Assembly (NCBI GenBank): GCA_003280605.1
Contig: QCEM01000006.1
Location: 1-64,000 of the forward strand
Length of the DNA stretch: 64,000 nt
Reading direction: 5' to 3'
Source of the DNA: SAR116 cluster bacterium AG-355-O21
Lineage (GTDB): Bacteria > Pseudomonadota > Alphaproteobacteria > Thalassobaculales > Thalassobaculaceae
The notes beneath the pieces are model-generated. The model saw only the letters and a program-made list of their open reading frames with translations. It was not told the DNA's origin and made no database searches. Shown one piece after another: positions 55,837-64,000 of the stretch. The number at the start of each line of letters is the position of its first letter. The first letter of the stretch is position 1. The position numbers and the translations under genes are program-made.

Positions 55837-56505
55837 CTAGTCCGGACTATCGGGCGGCAAGGTCGGGCCTGGGTTAAACAGACCAACACCATTAATTTCC
55901 GGGCCTTTTCGCGGTTTTTGATAAAGCAGGTCGCGTTGCTCCCCAAGCCAGTCCACCATCCGCCGCATATCGGCACGGGTCATTTCCATGTTCCGGCTCT
56001 GTAATTCGGTTTCTAAGTCATGCACCCGGCGAATGTCGGCAGCTGTACCGGTCATTTTCGCCACTTCCGTTTTGACGTCCGCAAACCACGCCAGACTGCT
56101 GTCGTGACTGGTGCGTGCATCTTCCACTAAGATTTGCAGCCGCTTGGCCTGATAATTGGCGACCTCGGCATCGATCTTTTTGCATTGCATCAATAGTTCC
56201 GGCAAAATCCTAAAATCATCGGCATTTAATTTATGCAAAGGCTTGCCAAGATAAGTCAAATTCAGATTGGTCACCGCCAAGCCGCCTTGCATGCGGGTTA
56301 ATCGGTTGAGGGGGGCGGTACCACCTTTAAGGATCAGGCAATCTGCATCCCTAAACACCTTTTTTTCGTACAAATCGGCGGCTTTCAGCTGCGCAGTTGC
56401 TTGCGCCATAACAGCCGTATGGCTGAGGGCAAGCATCCCTAAAGCGACGCCAAACCAACCAAACCAAGGCGATCTTTTCACGCATCCAAACAAATCGGCC
56501 ATCAT
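55837..56505 (-). CDS. Exported protein of unknown function
   Basis: I do not recognise this 222-residue protein. It has a basic N-terminus and a hydrophobic signal segment (WFGVALGMLALSHTAVMAQA), so it is probably periplasmic. The rest is mostly helical and charged, with two cysteines (DADC and LMQC) that could form a disulfide. The C-terminus ends in a Pro-rich tail. It lies 7 bp after mutY on the same strand, so it is probably co-transcribed with it. Confidence 0.75.
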   Translation of the reverse strand: MMADLFGCVKRSPWFGWFGVALGMLALSHTAVMAQATAQLKAADLYEKKVFRDADCLILKGGTAPLNRLTRMQGGLAVTNLNLTYLGKPLHKLNADDFRILPELLMQCKKIDAEVANYQAKRLQILVEDARTSHDSSLAWFADVKTEVAKMTGTAADIRRVHDLETELQSRNMEMTRADMRRMVDWLGEQRDLLYQKPRKGPEINGVGLFNPGPTLPPDSPD

Positions 56506-56512
56506 CGAATAC

Positions 56513-57619
56513 TCATCGCAATTGCCTCATACCATGCTGCAACACTTTCACCATCACCGTCGGTAAAGCAAGGCTCTCTAGGTCATCAAGGGGGTGCCAA
56601 AAACAATCTTCAACAGGCACTTGGCGTGCATCTGTTTGTGCCGCGAGCACGGTTAACGCAAGGCTAAAATGGGTAAAAACATGCTGAACCTGGCCGTCAA
56701 GTGTGGCCCAGTTTGCGGCAATCGGGGCCGCTTTCAACAAGTTGTCAAAATCAACTTCGGCGGCCTCACTTTGCGGCAGCCACGGGCTGCAGGGTACTTC
56801 CGTCATCCCGCCCAATAGCCCCTGCTCGGGACGGCGGCGAAACAGCACCTGACCGTCACCGCGATAATATAAAAACGCCAGCCCGGTGCGGTGCGGCTTG
56901 GCCGCTTTTGGCGTCCGCCGAGGCCATGTCATCGGCGCCCCATGGGCATATGCGGCGCAGTCTGCTTGCCAGGGACATAACGCGCACACAGGTTTTCGCG
57001 GCGTGCAAATGGTCGCGCCTAAATCCATTAAGGCTTGGGCATAATCGCCTGTCCGCCGCGGCGGCGTGTGGGTCTGTGCCAGCGTGCGAATTTCTGGTTT
57101 GGCCGCCGGCAAAGCCTTCTCAACCCGGTGAATCCGCGCCATCACCCGCTCAATATTGCCGTCAACAGGACTGGCCACTTGATCAAAAGCGATCGCGGCG
57201 ATGGCTGCTGCGGTGTAAGGACCAATCCCAGGCAGTGCCAGTAACGCCGCCTCATCGGCAGGGAACGCCCCGCCATGACGGGCAACCACCTCTTGGGCAC
57301 ATTTATGCAGATTACGGGCGCGGGCATAATAACCAAGCCCGGCCCACGCCGACAAAACCGTATCTAGCGGCGCTGCCGCCAAGTCGGCCACACTTGGCCA
57401 ACGCGCCAGAAAACCGTCAAAATACGGTTTCACCGTGACCACAGTGGTTTGCTGCAACATAATCTCGCTTAACCAAACCCGATAAGGGTCTGCGCGATCA
57501 CCCGGCGCGGCCCGCCACGGCAAATGCCGACGATGGCGGTCATACCAGGCGAGCAACCGCACCGCCATCGCCTGCCGCCGCTGATCAGACAGCGCTATCG
57601 GTGGTTCATCAACCGTCAC
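56513..57619 (-). CDS. mutY: A/G-specific adenine glycosylase
   Basis: A 368-residue base-excision enzyme that removes A opposite 8-oxoG. LPWRAAPGDRADPYRVWLSEIMLQQTTV begins the HhH-GPD domain, LPGIGPYTAAAIAAIAFDQVASPVDGNIERVMAR includes the hairpin and catalytic Asp, and CTPRKPVCALCPWQADC binds the 4Fe-4S cluster (C-x6-C-x2-C-x5-C). A C-terminal Nudix-like domain senses 8-oxoG. It is divergent from the DUF721 gene, in the mutY, DUF721, dsbA, smc order common in alphaproteobacteria. Confidence 0.96.
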   Translation of the reverse strand: MTVDEPPIALSDQRRQAMAVRLLAWYDRHRRHLPWRAAPGDRADPYRVWLSEIMLQQTTVVTVKPYFDGFLARWPSVADLAAAPLDTVLSAWAGLGYYARARNLHKCAQEVVARHGGAFPADEAALLALPGIGPYTAAAIAAIAFDQVASPVDGNIERVMARIHRVEKALPAAKPEIRTLAQTHTPPRRTGDYAQALMDLGATICTPRKPVCALCPWQADCAAYAHGAPMTWPRRTPKAAKPHRTGLAFLYYRGDGQVLFRRRPEQGLLGGMTEVPCSPWLPQSEAAEVDFDNLLKAAPIAANWATLDGQVQHVFTHFSLALTVLAAQTDARQVPVEDCFWHPLDDLESLALPTVMVKVLQHGMRQLR

Positions 57620-57669
57620 CTTAACCCCAGCCTTTCACTCCACACACAACCGGTTTAATCTTACCTGTG

Positions 57670-58197
57670 ATGAGCCAAATAAATGACAAAAAATCGCCGC
57701 GCCGAGGATATGGCTTAAAGCCGCTGGCTGTCATGTTAGATCAGGCCACCGGCAAGAGTTTGCGCAAACGAGGCTTCATTGAAATGAGCCTGTTGCAAAA
57801 TTGGCCCGAGATTGTCGGTGTCAGCATGGCCTCCTGGTGCCAACCTGAAGAAATTCGTTTTCCACGGCAGACAGGATCGGGCGGCCGCCGCGATGGAAAA
57901 TTAGTGCTGCGGGTGAGCAGTGGTCGGGCATTGGAAATTCAACACCAAACACCGCTCATCATCGCCAAGGTTAATCAGCTGTTTGGCTACCAAGCGATTA
58001 CCGGCATTGCCATCCGCCAAGGGGTTTTGCCGCCGCCGCCATCACCACGGCGGAAATTCATACCACCATCAAGCGCCGCCACAAAAGATGCCGAAAAATC
58101 CCTTCCGGACATCAGTGATACACGCTTACGACAGGCCTTGGCAGGCCTCGGCGCGGCGATTACAACAAATACGCCAGCGCCCAAAAAAAGCCGCTAA
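57670..58197 (+). CDS. DUF721 (DciA-like) protein
   Basis: A 175-residue protein. LQNWPEIVGVSMASWCQPEEIRFP and LVLRVSSGRALEIQHQTPLIIAKVNQLFGYQAITGIAIRQG form the DUF721 domain (about 45-125). A Pro-rich linker and a short basic tail follow. DciA proteins of this family load the replicative helicase DnaB in bacteria without DnaC, so a role in replication initiation is inferred. The ORF track starts one codon earlier at GTG; the ATG is used here. Confidence 0.82.
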   Translation: MSQINDKKSPRRGYGLKPLAVMLDQATGKSLRKRGFIEMSLLQNWPEIVGVSMASWCQPEEIRFPRQTGSGGRRDGKLVLRVSSGRALEIQHQTPLIIAKVNQLFGYQAITGIAIRQGVLPPPPSPRRKFIPPSSAATKDAEKSLPDISDTRLRQALAGLGAAITTNTPAPKKSR

Positions 58198-58286
58198 ACG
58201 ACCCGAACACCGAAACATAATTCGACCATATTCTGCTGGCAGTATATCGTTACATTGGACTATTGCCGATGATTTGCTAACTGATT

Positions 58287-58946
58287 ATGATCACTAAATC
58301 TTGTGGGAAGGAATTGAAATTGGATCGTAGAACGCTAAACCTTGTGCTCGCGAGCTTTTTGGCAGCCCCCACAGCATTGGCCGGCTTATCGCGACCGTTG
58401 CAGGCGCAAACCACCGTCGATGCTGCAGCTGCATTGGCACCGCGCTTTTTAGGGTCAGAAGATGCGCCATTGACCATGATCGAATATTTTTCTTTGACCT
58501 GCGGGGCCTGCGGAAAATTCCACCGCGACGTTTTACCGACGCTGAAGGAAAAATATATCGACACCGGCAAGCTACGGATGGAATACCGTGACTTTCCGCT
58601 GGATATTTGGGCATTACGTGCCGCCGCAATGGCCCGTAGCGCACCACAGAAACGTTACGATGCCCTGATCACCGTTTTATTTGATCAACAGGCCCGGTGG
58701 ACCCGCGCCGATGACGTTTTAGCGGCCTTAAAACAAATCGGCCGTCTGGCCGGCCTGAGTTCAAACTATGTGCAGGCTGCACTGATGAATACCGAATTGC
58801 TGGATGGCATCGCCAATTCACGGCTGGTTGCAAATCGCGATTTGGGTGTTCAATCAACCCCAACATTTTTGATCGGCGATCGCAAACTGAACGGCTTTTT
58901 GCCGCTCGATGAGTTTGACGCTTTGTTGGCCGAAATGACCAAATAG
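58287..58946 (+). CDS. DsbA-family thiol:disulfide oxidoreductase
   Basis: A 219-residue exported thioredoxin-fold protein. The active site is SLTCGACGKFH (CGAC) and the cis-proline loop is VQSTPTFLI. An N-terminal segment DRRTLNLVLASFLAAPTALAG has a twin-arginine-like start, so Tat or Sec export is possible. The annotated ATG at 58287 is used, but a TTG at 58320 (giving MDRRTLN) with GGAAGGA before it is a serious alternative. The DsbA gene beside smc is common in this group and may serve cell-envelope proteins. Confidence 0.87.
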   Translation: MITKSCGKELKLDRRTLNLVLASFLAAPTALAGLSRPLQAQTTVDAAAALAPRFLGSEDAPLTMIEYFSLTCGACGKFHRDVLPTLKEKYIDTGKLRMEYRDFPLDIWALRAAAMARSAPQKRYDALITVLFDQQARWTRADDVLAALKQIGRLAGLSSNYVQAALMNTELLDGIANSRLVANRDLGVQSTPTFLIGDRKLNGFLPLDEFDALLAEMTK

Positions 58947-58966
58947 CAGACAAGTAGGCCCCCTCG

Positions 58967-61900
58967 GTGCAATTTTCTAAACTCAGACTCAGCGGTTTTA
59001 AGTCGTTTGTCGATCCAACCGAGTTGCAGATTGACGCCGGCTTAACCGGTGTTGTTGGGCCGAACGGCTGTGGCAAATCTAACCTTGTTGAAGCGCTGCG
59101 CTGGGTTATGGGCGAAACCTCGGCCAAGCAAATGCGCGGCGGCGAGATGGATGACGTTATCTTCGGTGGCAGCAGCGACCGTCCGGCACGGAATATTGCC
59201 GAGGTTCAACTGGGCATCGACAATTCTGACCGGCGGGCACCGGTCAGCTTCAATGACCATGATGACTTGACCATTTCACGACGGATCGAGCGCGGCAAAG
59301 GCTCGGGTTATCGAGTCAATGGTAAGGATAGCCGCGCCCGCGACGTGCAGCTGTTATTTGCCGATTCCGCGACCGGCGCCCGCGCCACCGGCTTGGTCAG
59401 CCAAGGTCGAATCGGCGCCATTATTAATGCCAAACCACGCGACCGGCGGCATCTTTTGGAAGAAGCTGCAAATATTCGTGGCCTGCACGCCCGCCGCCAT
59501 GAGGCCGAGTTGCGCCTGCGGGCCGCCGAGACCAATCTTGAACGACTGGAAGATGTGCTGACAGCCTTGAGCAATCAAATGGAAGGATTGCGCAAACAGG
59601 CCCGCCAAGCAGCACGCTATCGCAGCGTCAGCGACCGCATCCGGCGGGCCGAATCACTGCTGTTTCACGTCCGCTGGCAGGCGGCGTTGACAGTCCGTGC
59701 AGACGCCGGCAGCCGGCTTGCTGCCTGTGAGCAAATTGTTCGCCAGTTAACCGCCGATGCAACCGCCGTCACAACGGCCCAGACAACGGCCGCAGCAACC
59801 CTGCCCAGTTTGCGCCAGGCCGAGGCCGAAGCTGCCGCCGGCCTGCATCGTATTACCATTGCCTTAGCGGATCTTGACGCCGAAGAACGCCGCGTCAGCA
59901 CGGCCAAAAGCGAAGCTGAGACACGCTTACGGCAAGTCGCGGACGACCTGGAGCGGGAACAGACCTTGGCTGCGGAAGCAGATGTTGCGACGGCAAAACT
60001 AACGGCCGAGGCCGCCACCTTAACAGCGGCGCAGGCCGATGAGGCGACGAGTTTGGCTGCGATTAACAGCCAGTTAGCCGAGACCAATCGCGCCGCCGAA
60101 GCCATTGAAGACGCTGTTGCCGCCGCGACCGAAATTGTCGCCACGACCGAGGCCAAAAGTGCCGCACTTGAGCGGCAATTGCGGCAAATCGGCGATCGCT
60201 TGGCACAAATGGATCGGCAAAGTGAGCAACTTCAGGAGCAACGCCGCAACCTTGAAGCCGAGGCGGTCGGCAGCGGTGAAGTTGACGCTGCAGCCGCCCG
60301 TTTGGCAGCTGCGGTCGCGCATGTTGACCGTGCCGAAGCGGCCCGCGATACCGCCGCACAGAGCCGCAAAATGGCCGAAGAAAGCCATGCCGAACTGCGT
60401 GAGGCTGAACGTCTGTCATCAATTGCGGCAGGTAAAATCAACGCTGAGATTGACTCCCTCTCAGCAGCTCTGGATCGTGACCAGGATGATGTTATTGCCC
60501 CCATCCTTGATCACGTGTCGGTCAAACCAGGCTATGAAAAAGCCCTCGCTGCAGCCTTTGGTGCAGAGCTGGACTTGCCGCAGTTAGACCCTGCCACGGC
60601 TGCCAACGGCTGGCGTAACTTGCCGCCGATCGGATCTTCGGCGGCCCTGCCGGCAACAGTGACCGCATTAACTGAGCTGGCAACCGCACCGGCAGCATTG
60701 CAGCGTGCGTTGAGCCAGATCGGGCTTGCTGCGGATGCTGCCGAAGCGGCCGGTTTGCAGGCCGAACTGCATATCGGGCAATGCTTGGTTACAGCCACAG
60801 GCGGGCTGTGGCGATGGGACGGTTTTATCCGCGATGACGTTGGCGCGACGCCGGCGGCCGTGCGGTTACAGCAACAAAACCAGCTGCTTGCCCTCAGCCG
60901 CACCGCCAAGGATGCCGACCAAGCATTGCAAACCGCGCGAAGCCAGCTAGACGCTGCAGCACAGCGGCTGCGCAACACCGAGGCCGATGAAGTTCAGCAG
61001 CGTGAAAGCCTGCGTAATGCCTATAGCGAACGCGATAACGCACAGTCACATCGAGCCGCGATCGATGCCCGTCTTACCAGCATTCAAACCAAACTCGCCG
61101 CCCTTTCCGATACCCTGGAGCGGATTGCAAGCGAACGCTTAGATGCCGACGAACAAATGCGCACGGCGCAACGTGAAGTCGCGGATCTGGCCGATGTGAG
61201 CACACTGCGGGCTGATACCGCAGCTAAGCGTGCCGAGCTTGCGGACCAGCGTGCCGCCTTGCTGGATGCGCGAACAGCTCATGATCAACTCACTCGGGAA
61301 ATTGACAATCGTCAACGACGGCTGAGCGCCATCGAGAGTGAGCTTGCGGCCTGGCGCGACCGCCTTGATCTTGCCGGCCAACGGCTTGCCGAGCTGCAAT
61401 CCCGCGATCAGGCCGGCCGCCAAGAGATTGCGCAATTGGCCGCCCGCCCCGGCGAAATACGCAACCAACGTGCCGGCTTAGCGGATGCCCAAGAAGTGGC
61501 CGAGAGCAAGCGGAAGGAAACTGCCGATGCCTTGGTCAGCCAAGAAACCGAGGTGGAAAATTTAGCCACCCAAAGTCGGCAAGCCGAGCGCGGTCTTGCC
61601 GAAGCACGCGAGACCATGGTCCGCGCCGAGGGTGAACTAGAAAGTGCCAATCAAGCCTTACTGCAACTGAAAGAACGCATCGCCGAGCGCCTTGATTGCC
61701 CACCGGCGGAAATTTTGTCGCAGGCCGGAATCGACCCGGATGAAGATTTCGCTGCAGAAAGCGATCTGGCACAACGGGTCGAGCGTTTGCTGCGTGAGCG
61801 CTACAATATCGGCCCCGTGAACTTGCGCGCGGAACAGGAAATTGAGGAATTAAGCGGGCAACTCACAACACTGGAACAAGAACGCGATGACTTAATTGCG

Positions 61901-62434
61901 GCCATTGCCAAACTGCGCAGCGCCATCACTGCCTTAAATCGCGAGGGCCGGCAACGTCTGGTGGTCGCTTTTGAGGCCGTCAACGAGCATTTCCAAAAAC
62001 TGTTCAGCAAACTGTTCGGCGGCGGTGATGCCCATCTATCGCTGACCGAAGAAGATGATCCGCTGGATGCCGGCTTGGAAATCTTCGCCAGCCCGCCTGG
62101 TAAGAAAATGCAGGTCATGTCGCTTTTGTCGGGTGGTGAGCAGGCTTTGACCGCGATTGCCCTTGTTTTTGCTGCCTTTTTAACGAACCCGGCCCCGATC
62201 TGCGTCTTAGATGAAGTTGACGCCCCCCTGGATGATACAAATGTCGATCGCTTCTGCAGCCTGTTGAGCGAAATTGCAAAGCTGACCGGAACGCGATTTT
62301 TGATCATTACCCACCACCGCATGACGATGGCGCGAATGGATCGGTTGTTCGGTGTCACCATGGCCGAACGCGGGGTCAGCCAGCTGGTCTCTGTCGATCT
62401 GCGCGGTGCAGAGCAACTACGCGACGCTGGTTAA
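58967..62434 (+). CDS. smc: Chromosome segregation ATPase SMC
   Basis: A 1155-residue SMC protein. Walker A is VVGPNGCGKSNLVEALRWVMGE (about 30-51), a long coiled coil flanks a hinge around residues 500-620, and the C-terminal head has MSLLSGGEQALTAIALVFA (signature) and PICVLDEVDAPLDDTNVDRF (Walker B). It compacts and segregates chromosomes with ScpA and ScpB, which are not in the window. The start codon is GTG. It follows the DsbA-like gene by 20 bp. Confidence 0.96.
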   Translation: MQFSKLRLSGFKSFVDPTELQIDAGLTGVVGPNGCGKSNLVEALRWVMGETSAKQMRGGEMDDVIFGGSSDRPARNIAEVQLGIDNSDRRAPVSFNDHDDLTISRRIERGKGSGYRVNGKDSRARDVQLLFADSATGARATGLVSQGRIGAIINAKPRDRRHLLEEAANIRGLHARRHEAELRLRAAETNLERLEDVLTALSNQMEGLRKQARQAARYRSVSDRIRRAESLLFHVRWQAALTVRADAGSRLAACEQIVRQLTADATAVTTAQTTAAATLPSLRQAEAEAAAGLHRITIALADLDAEERRVSTAKSEAETRLRQVADDLEREQTLAAEADVATAKLTAEAATLTAAQADEATSLAAINSQLAETNRAAEAIEDAVAAATEIVATTEAKSAALERQLRQIGDRLAQMDRQSEQLQEQRRNLEAEAVGSGEVDAAAARLAAAVAHVDRAEAARDTAAQSRKMAEESHAELREAERLSSIAAGKINAEIDSLSAALDRDQDDVIAPILDHVSVKPGYEKALAAAFGAELDLPQLDPATAANGWRNLPPIGSSAALPATVTALTELATAPAALQRALSQIGLAADAAEAAGLQAELHIGQCLVTATGGLWRWDGFIRDDVGATPAAVRLQQQNQLLALSRTAKDADQALQTARSQLDAAAQRLRNTEADEVQQRESLRNAYSERDNAQSHRAAIDARLTSIQTKLAALSDTLERIASERLDADEQMRTAQREVADLADVSTLRADTAAKRAELADQRAALLDARTAHDQLTREIDNRQRRLSAIESELAAWRDRLDLAGQRLAELQSRDQAGRQEIAQLAARPGEIRNQRAGLADAQEVAESKRKETADALVSQETEVENLATQSRQAERGLAEARETMVRAEGELESANQALLQLKERIAERLDCPPAEILSQAGIDPDEDFAAESDLAQRVERLLRERYNIGPVNLRAEQEIEELSGQLTTLEQERDDLIAAIAKLRSAITALNREGRQRLVVAFEAVNEHFQKLFSKLFGGGDAHLSLTEEDDPLDAGLEIFASPPGKKMQVMSLLSGGEQALTAIALVFAAFLTNPAPICVLDEVDAPLDDTNVDRFCSLLSEIAKLTGTRFLIITHHRMTMARMDRLFGVTMAERGVSQLVSVDLRGAEQLRDAG

Positions 62435-62490
62435 AAGTTATTAATCAAAAATTCATTGTTTTTCAGGTGGTTAGTTAAAATGCTTTGATC

Positions 62491-62519
62491 TTGACAGCTG
62501 CGCATGCTGTCCGTATCTT
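62491..62519 (+). promoter_or_regulatory. Promoter of the ATP synthase Fo operon
   Basis: TTGACA at 62491-62496, a 17-bp spacer and TATCTT at 62514-62519, about 120 bp before atpI. An inverted repeat GACAGC-N7-GCTGTC overlaps the -35 box and spacer and could be an operator. Confidence 0.6.
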
Positions 62520-62640
62520 TGCCGCGTTTCCGTAGTGTTCACTGTGGCGACGGGCGTGGCGATGACAGACCGTCAAAACTGCGTTTGAGGTTGATCGAGT
62601 TTCAGACCCAACCGGCGACGGCAGGGTCAGATTGCGGGCA

Positions 62641-62982
62641 ATGAACGAGCCTAATAAACTTCCCTCGGCAGAGGATCTGGATGCGCGACTAAAGCGGGCC
62701 CAGGAGCGCGAGGCGAAGTTACGTCAAGGGTCGGACACACCCCGGTCAAGCGCCTTGGGTCAGGCGATGCGGGTTGGCATTGAACTGGTCGCGGGGGTTG
62801 CGGTCGGGAGCTTAATCGGTTACCTCCTGGATCATTGGCTCGGCACACGGCCGTGGTTGATGATTTTGTTCTTTTTTCTCGGTTCGGGAGCCGGGATGAT
62901 GAATGTGTATCGTGTCGCCGGCGCAAGCGGCGGCAGTTTCGGGAAGCAGCGGTCGGGCGATGAGCACGATCGAGGAGCATGA
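62641..62982 (+). CDS. atpI: ATP synthase protein I
   Basis: A 113-residue protein with a charged N-terminal half (SAEDLDARLKRAQEREAKLRQG) and two hydrophobic segments (IELVAGVAVGSLIGYLLDHWLG and PWLMILFFFLGSGAGMMNVYRV). This is the usual form of alphaproteobacterial AtpI, an assembly factor for the c-ring. The ATG at 62641 is used instead of the ORF-track start 3 codons earlier. It heads the operon with atpB and atpE. Confidence 0.88.
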   Translation: MNEPNKLPSAEDLDARLKRAQEREAKLRQGSDTPRSSALGQAMRVGIELVAGVAVGSLIGYLLDHWLGTRPWLMILFFFLGSGAGMMNVYRVAGASGGSFGKQRSGDEHDRGA

Positions 62983-62997
62983 AAAAGGGAGCGTCCC

Positions 62998-63720
62998 GTG
63001 GCATCGCCAGTTGAACAGTTTCGGTTGACACCATTGGTTCCGATTGAAATCGGCGATGTGGATATTTCACTCACCAATTCGTCCGCCTTCATGATCGCCG
63101 CCGTTGCGGTCGTCACCTTGTTTTTGACCCTCAGCATGCGGTCCGGCAAGCTGGTCCCGGGGCGTTGGCAGTCAATGGCGGAACTGAGCTACGAGTTCAT
63201 TGCCAACATGGTGCGCGATAATGTCGGCCGCGACGGTCGGCAATATTTCCCGTTCATCTTCACCTTGTTCATGTTCATATTGGCCGGCAACCTTCTTGGA
63301 ATGCTGCCGTATGCGTATACGTTCACCAGCCAAATCGTCGTCACCTTCGGGCTGGCGTTTGTTGTCTTCATCGGCGTCACCATCATCGGCTTGGTGCGCC
63401 ATGGCACTCATTTCTTCACTTATTTCTTTCCCGACGGCGCCCCGCTTTGGATGGCGCCGCTGCTGGTCCCGATCGAGGTCATTTCCTATCTCTCGCGGCC
63501 GGTTAGCCTGTCGGTTCGGCTGTTTGCTAATATGATGGCAGGGCATACCATGATGAAGGTCTTTGGTGGCTTTACCGTCGCCCTTGCTTTCCTCGGCTTT
63601 GCGCCCTTGGCAATGATCATCGCGTTAACTGGTTTTGAAATATTGGTGGCGTTTTTGCAGGCCTATGTGTTCACGGTGCTAACCTGCATCTACCTGCATG
63701 ACGCAATCCATTTGCATTAA
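62998..63720 (+). CDS. atpB: ATP synthase Fo subunit a
   Basis: A 240-residue membrane subunit that forms the proton half-channels. FANMMAGHTMMKVFGGF contains the helix with the essential region, SVRLFANMMAGH holds the conserved Arg, and FEILVAFLQAYVFTVLTCIYLHDAIHLH closes the protein. The start codon is GTG with GGGAG about 7 bases upstream. It lies 15 bp after atpI and 64 bp before atpE. Confidence 0.95.
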   Translation: MASPVEQFRLTPLVPIEIGDVDISLTNSSAFMIAAVAVVTLFLTLSMRSGKLVPGRWQSMAELSYEFIANMVRDNVGRDGRQYFPFIFTLFMFILAGNLLGMLPYAYTFTSQIVVTFGLAFVVFIGVTIIGLVRHGTHFFTYFFPDGAPLWMAPLLVPIEVISYLSRPVSLSVRLFANMMAGHTMMKVFGGFTVALAFLGFAPLAMIIALTGFEILVAFLQAYVFTVLTCIYLHDAIHLH

Positions 63721-63784
63721 AGTTTAATTTTAACGGAAGCCATGCTGGCTTTCCCCTACGACCACTAAAAAGAGGATGTCTCTG

Positions 63785-64000
63785 ATGGAAGTTGAAGCCG
63801 CGAAAATGCTGGGTGCCGGCATCGCTGTTATTGCGCTGATGGGTGTTGGTGTTGGTATTGGCAACATCTTTTCGACCTTGGTTTCGTCGATTGCCCGTAA
63901 TCCTGCCGCCCGTGACCAAGTGTTCGGTATCGGCATGCTGGGCTTCGCGCTGACGGAAGCTGTCGCGCTGTTTGCCCTGCTGATCGCCTTTATTATCCTG
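63785..64000 (+). CDS. atpE: ATP synthase Fo subunit c (3' end outside window)
   Basis: 72 codons of subunit c are visible, and the window ends two or three codons before the expected stop (usual length 74-76). It forms a two-helix hairpin: the first helix is [23 protein letters not shown], the polar loop ARNPAARDQ, and the second helix carries the proton-binding Glu in [13 protein letters not shown]. The frame is absent from the supplied ORF track because it has no stop. The ribosome-binding site is AAGAGGA. Confidence 0.95.
   Translation, partial: MEVEAAKMLGAGIAVIALMGVGVGIGNIFSTLVSSIARNPAARDQVFGIGMLGFALTEAVALFALLIAFIIL

Noticed and set aside
56701-57438. 245-residue plus-strand ORF inside mutY
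   Set aside because: Antisense to a mutY gene with all catalytic motifs; Pro/Arg-rich composition without family features.

Overview
The window is a contiguous chromosomal segment of an alphaproteobacterium. The evidence is the ChvI/ChvG, HprK, RapZ, EIIA, HPr, EI and pckA neighbourhood, the mutY, DUF721, DsbA-like, smc run, a CycM-type membrane-anchored cytochrome c, DUF1178, and a Kdo-lipid A gene set. By eye the DNA is moderately GC-rich and gene dense. I could not place it below class; a Rhodospirillales-like lineage is only a guess. I saw no tRNA or rRNA gene, insertion sequence, prophage or CRISPR array.

Layout. 1-3.1 kb: hisN (cut by the left edge), a membrane cytochrome c, kdsB and pheA. 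3.1-10.1 kb: a mostly minus-strand housekeeping block (heparinase-like protein, rpe, cysK, rsmB, htpX, DUF1178) and a small methyltransferase. 10.2-14.2 kb: secA and an aminotransferase. 14.3-23.3 kb: a regulatory PTS (EI, HPr, EIIA-Man) with RapZ and short HPr kinase, the ChvG/ChvI two-component system, a HugZ-like protein and pckA, a set that links carbon supply and envelope signals to gluconeogenesis. 23.3-27.8 kb: a four-gene Gld-type ABC export cassette. 27.9-31.2 kb: rsmD, rluB, tadA, pmbA. 31.3-35.2 kb: outer-membrane lipid genes (DUF374 acyltransferase, waaA, lpxK, lpxL). 35.2-43.2 kb: a TauD-type dioxygenase, a flavoprotein, an M23-type protein, xseA, purD, a VOC protein, ahcY and an enoyl-CoA hydratase relative.

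43.2-46.9 kb holds a second, paralogous Gld-type cassette (permease, GldG-like, DUF4340) that lacks an ATPase gene. 46.9-54.8 kb is more accessory: a cation transporter, a PhyH dioxygenase, a sulfonate/nitrate-type ABC importer, an acyl-CoA dehydrogenase with a class III CoA-transferase, and a PuuD-like membrane protein. 54.9-62.4 kb: a universal stress protein, a secreted protein of unknown function, mutY, a DUF721 protein, a DsbA-like protein and smc. 62.6-64 kb: the start of the ATP synthase Fo operon (atpI, atpB, atpE; atpE is cut a few codons before its end).

The most unusual non-coding element is the 436-bp gap between the ABC importer and the acyl-CoA dehydrogenase. Read on the minus strand, it contains in order a plausible promoter, a mutually exclusive antiterminator/terminator pair, tandem 24-nt repeats that fold into small hairpins with U-rich loops, and a hairpin that covers the Shine-Dalgarno sequence of the substrate-binding-protein gene. 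It looks like a cis-regulatory leader RNA that I do not recognise. The second notable item is the duplicated Gld-type cassette without its own ATPase.
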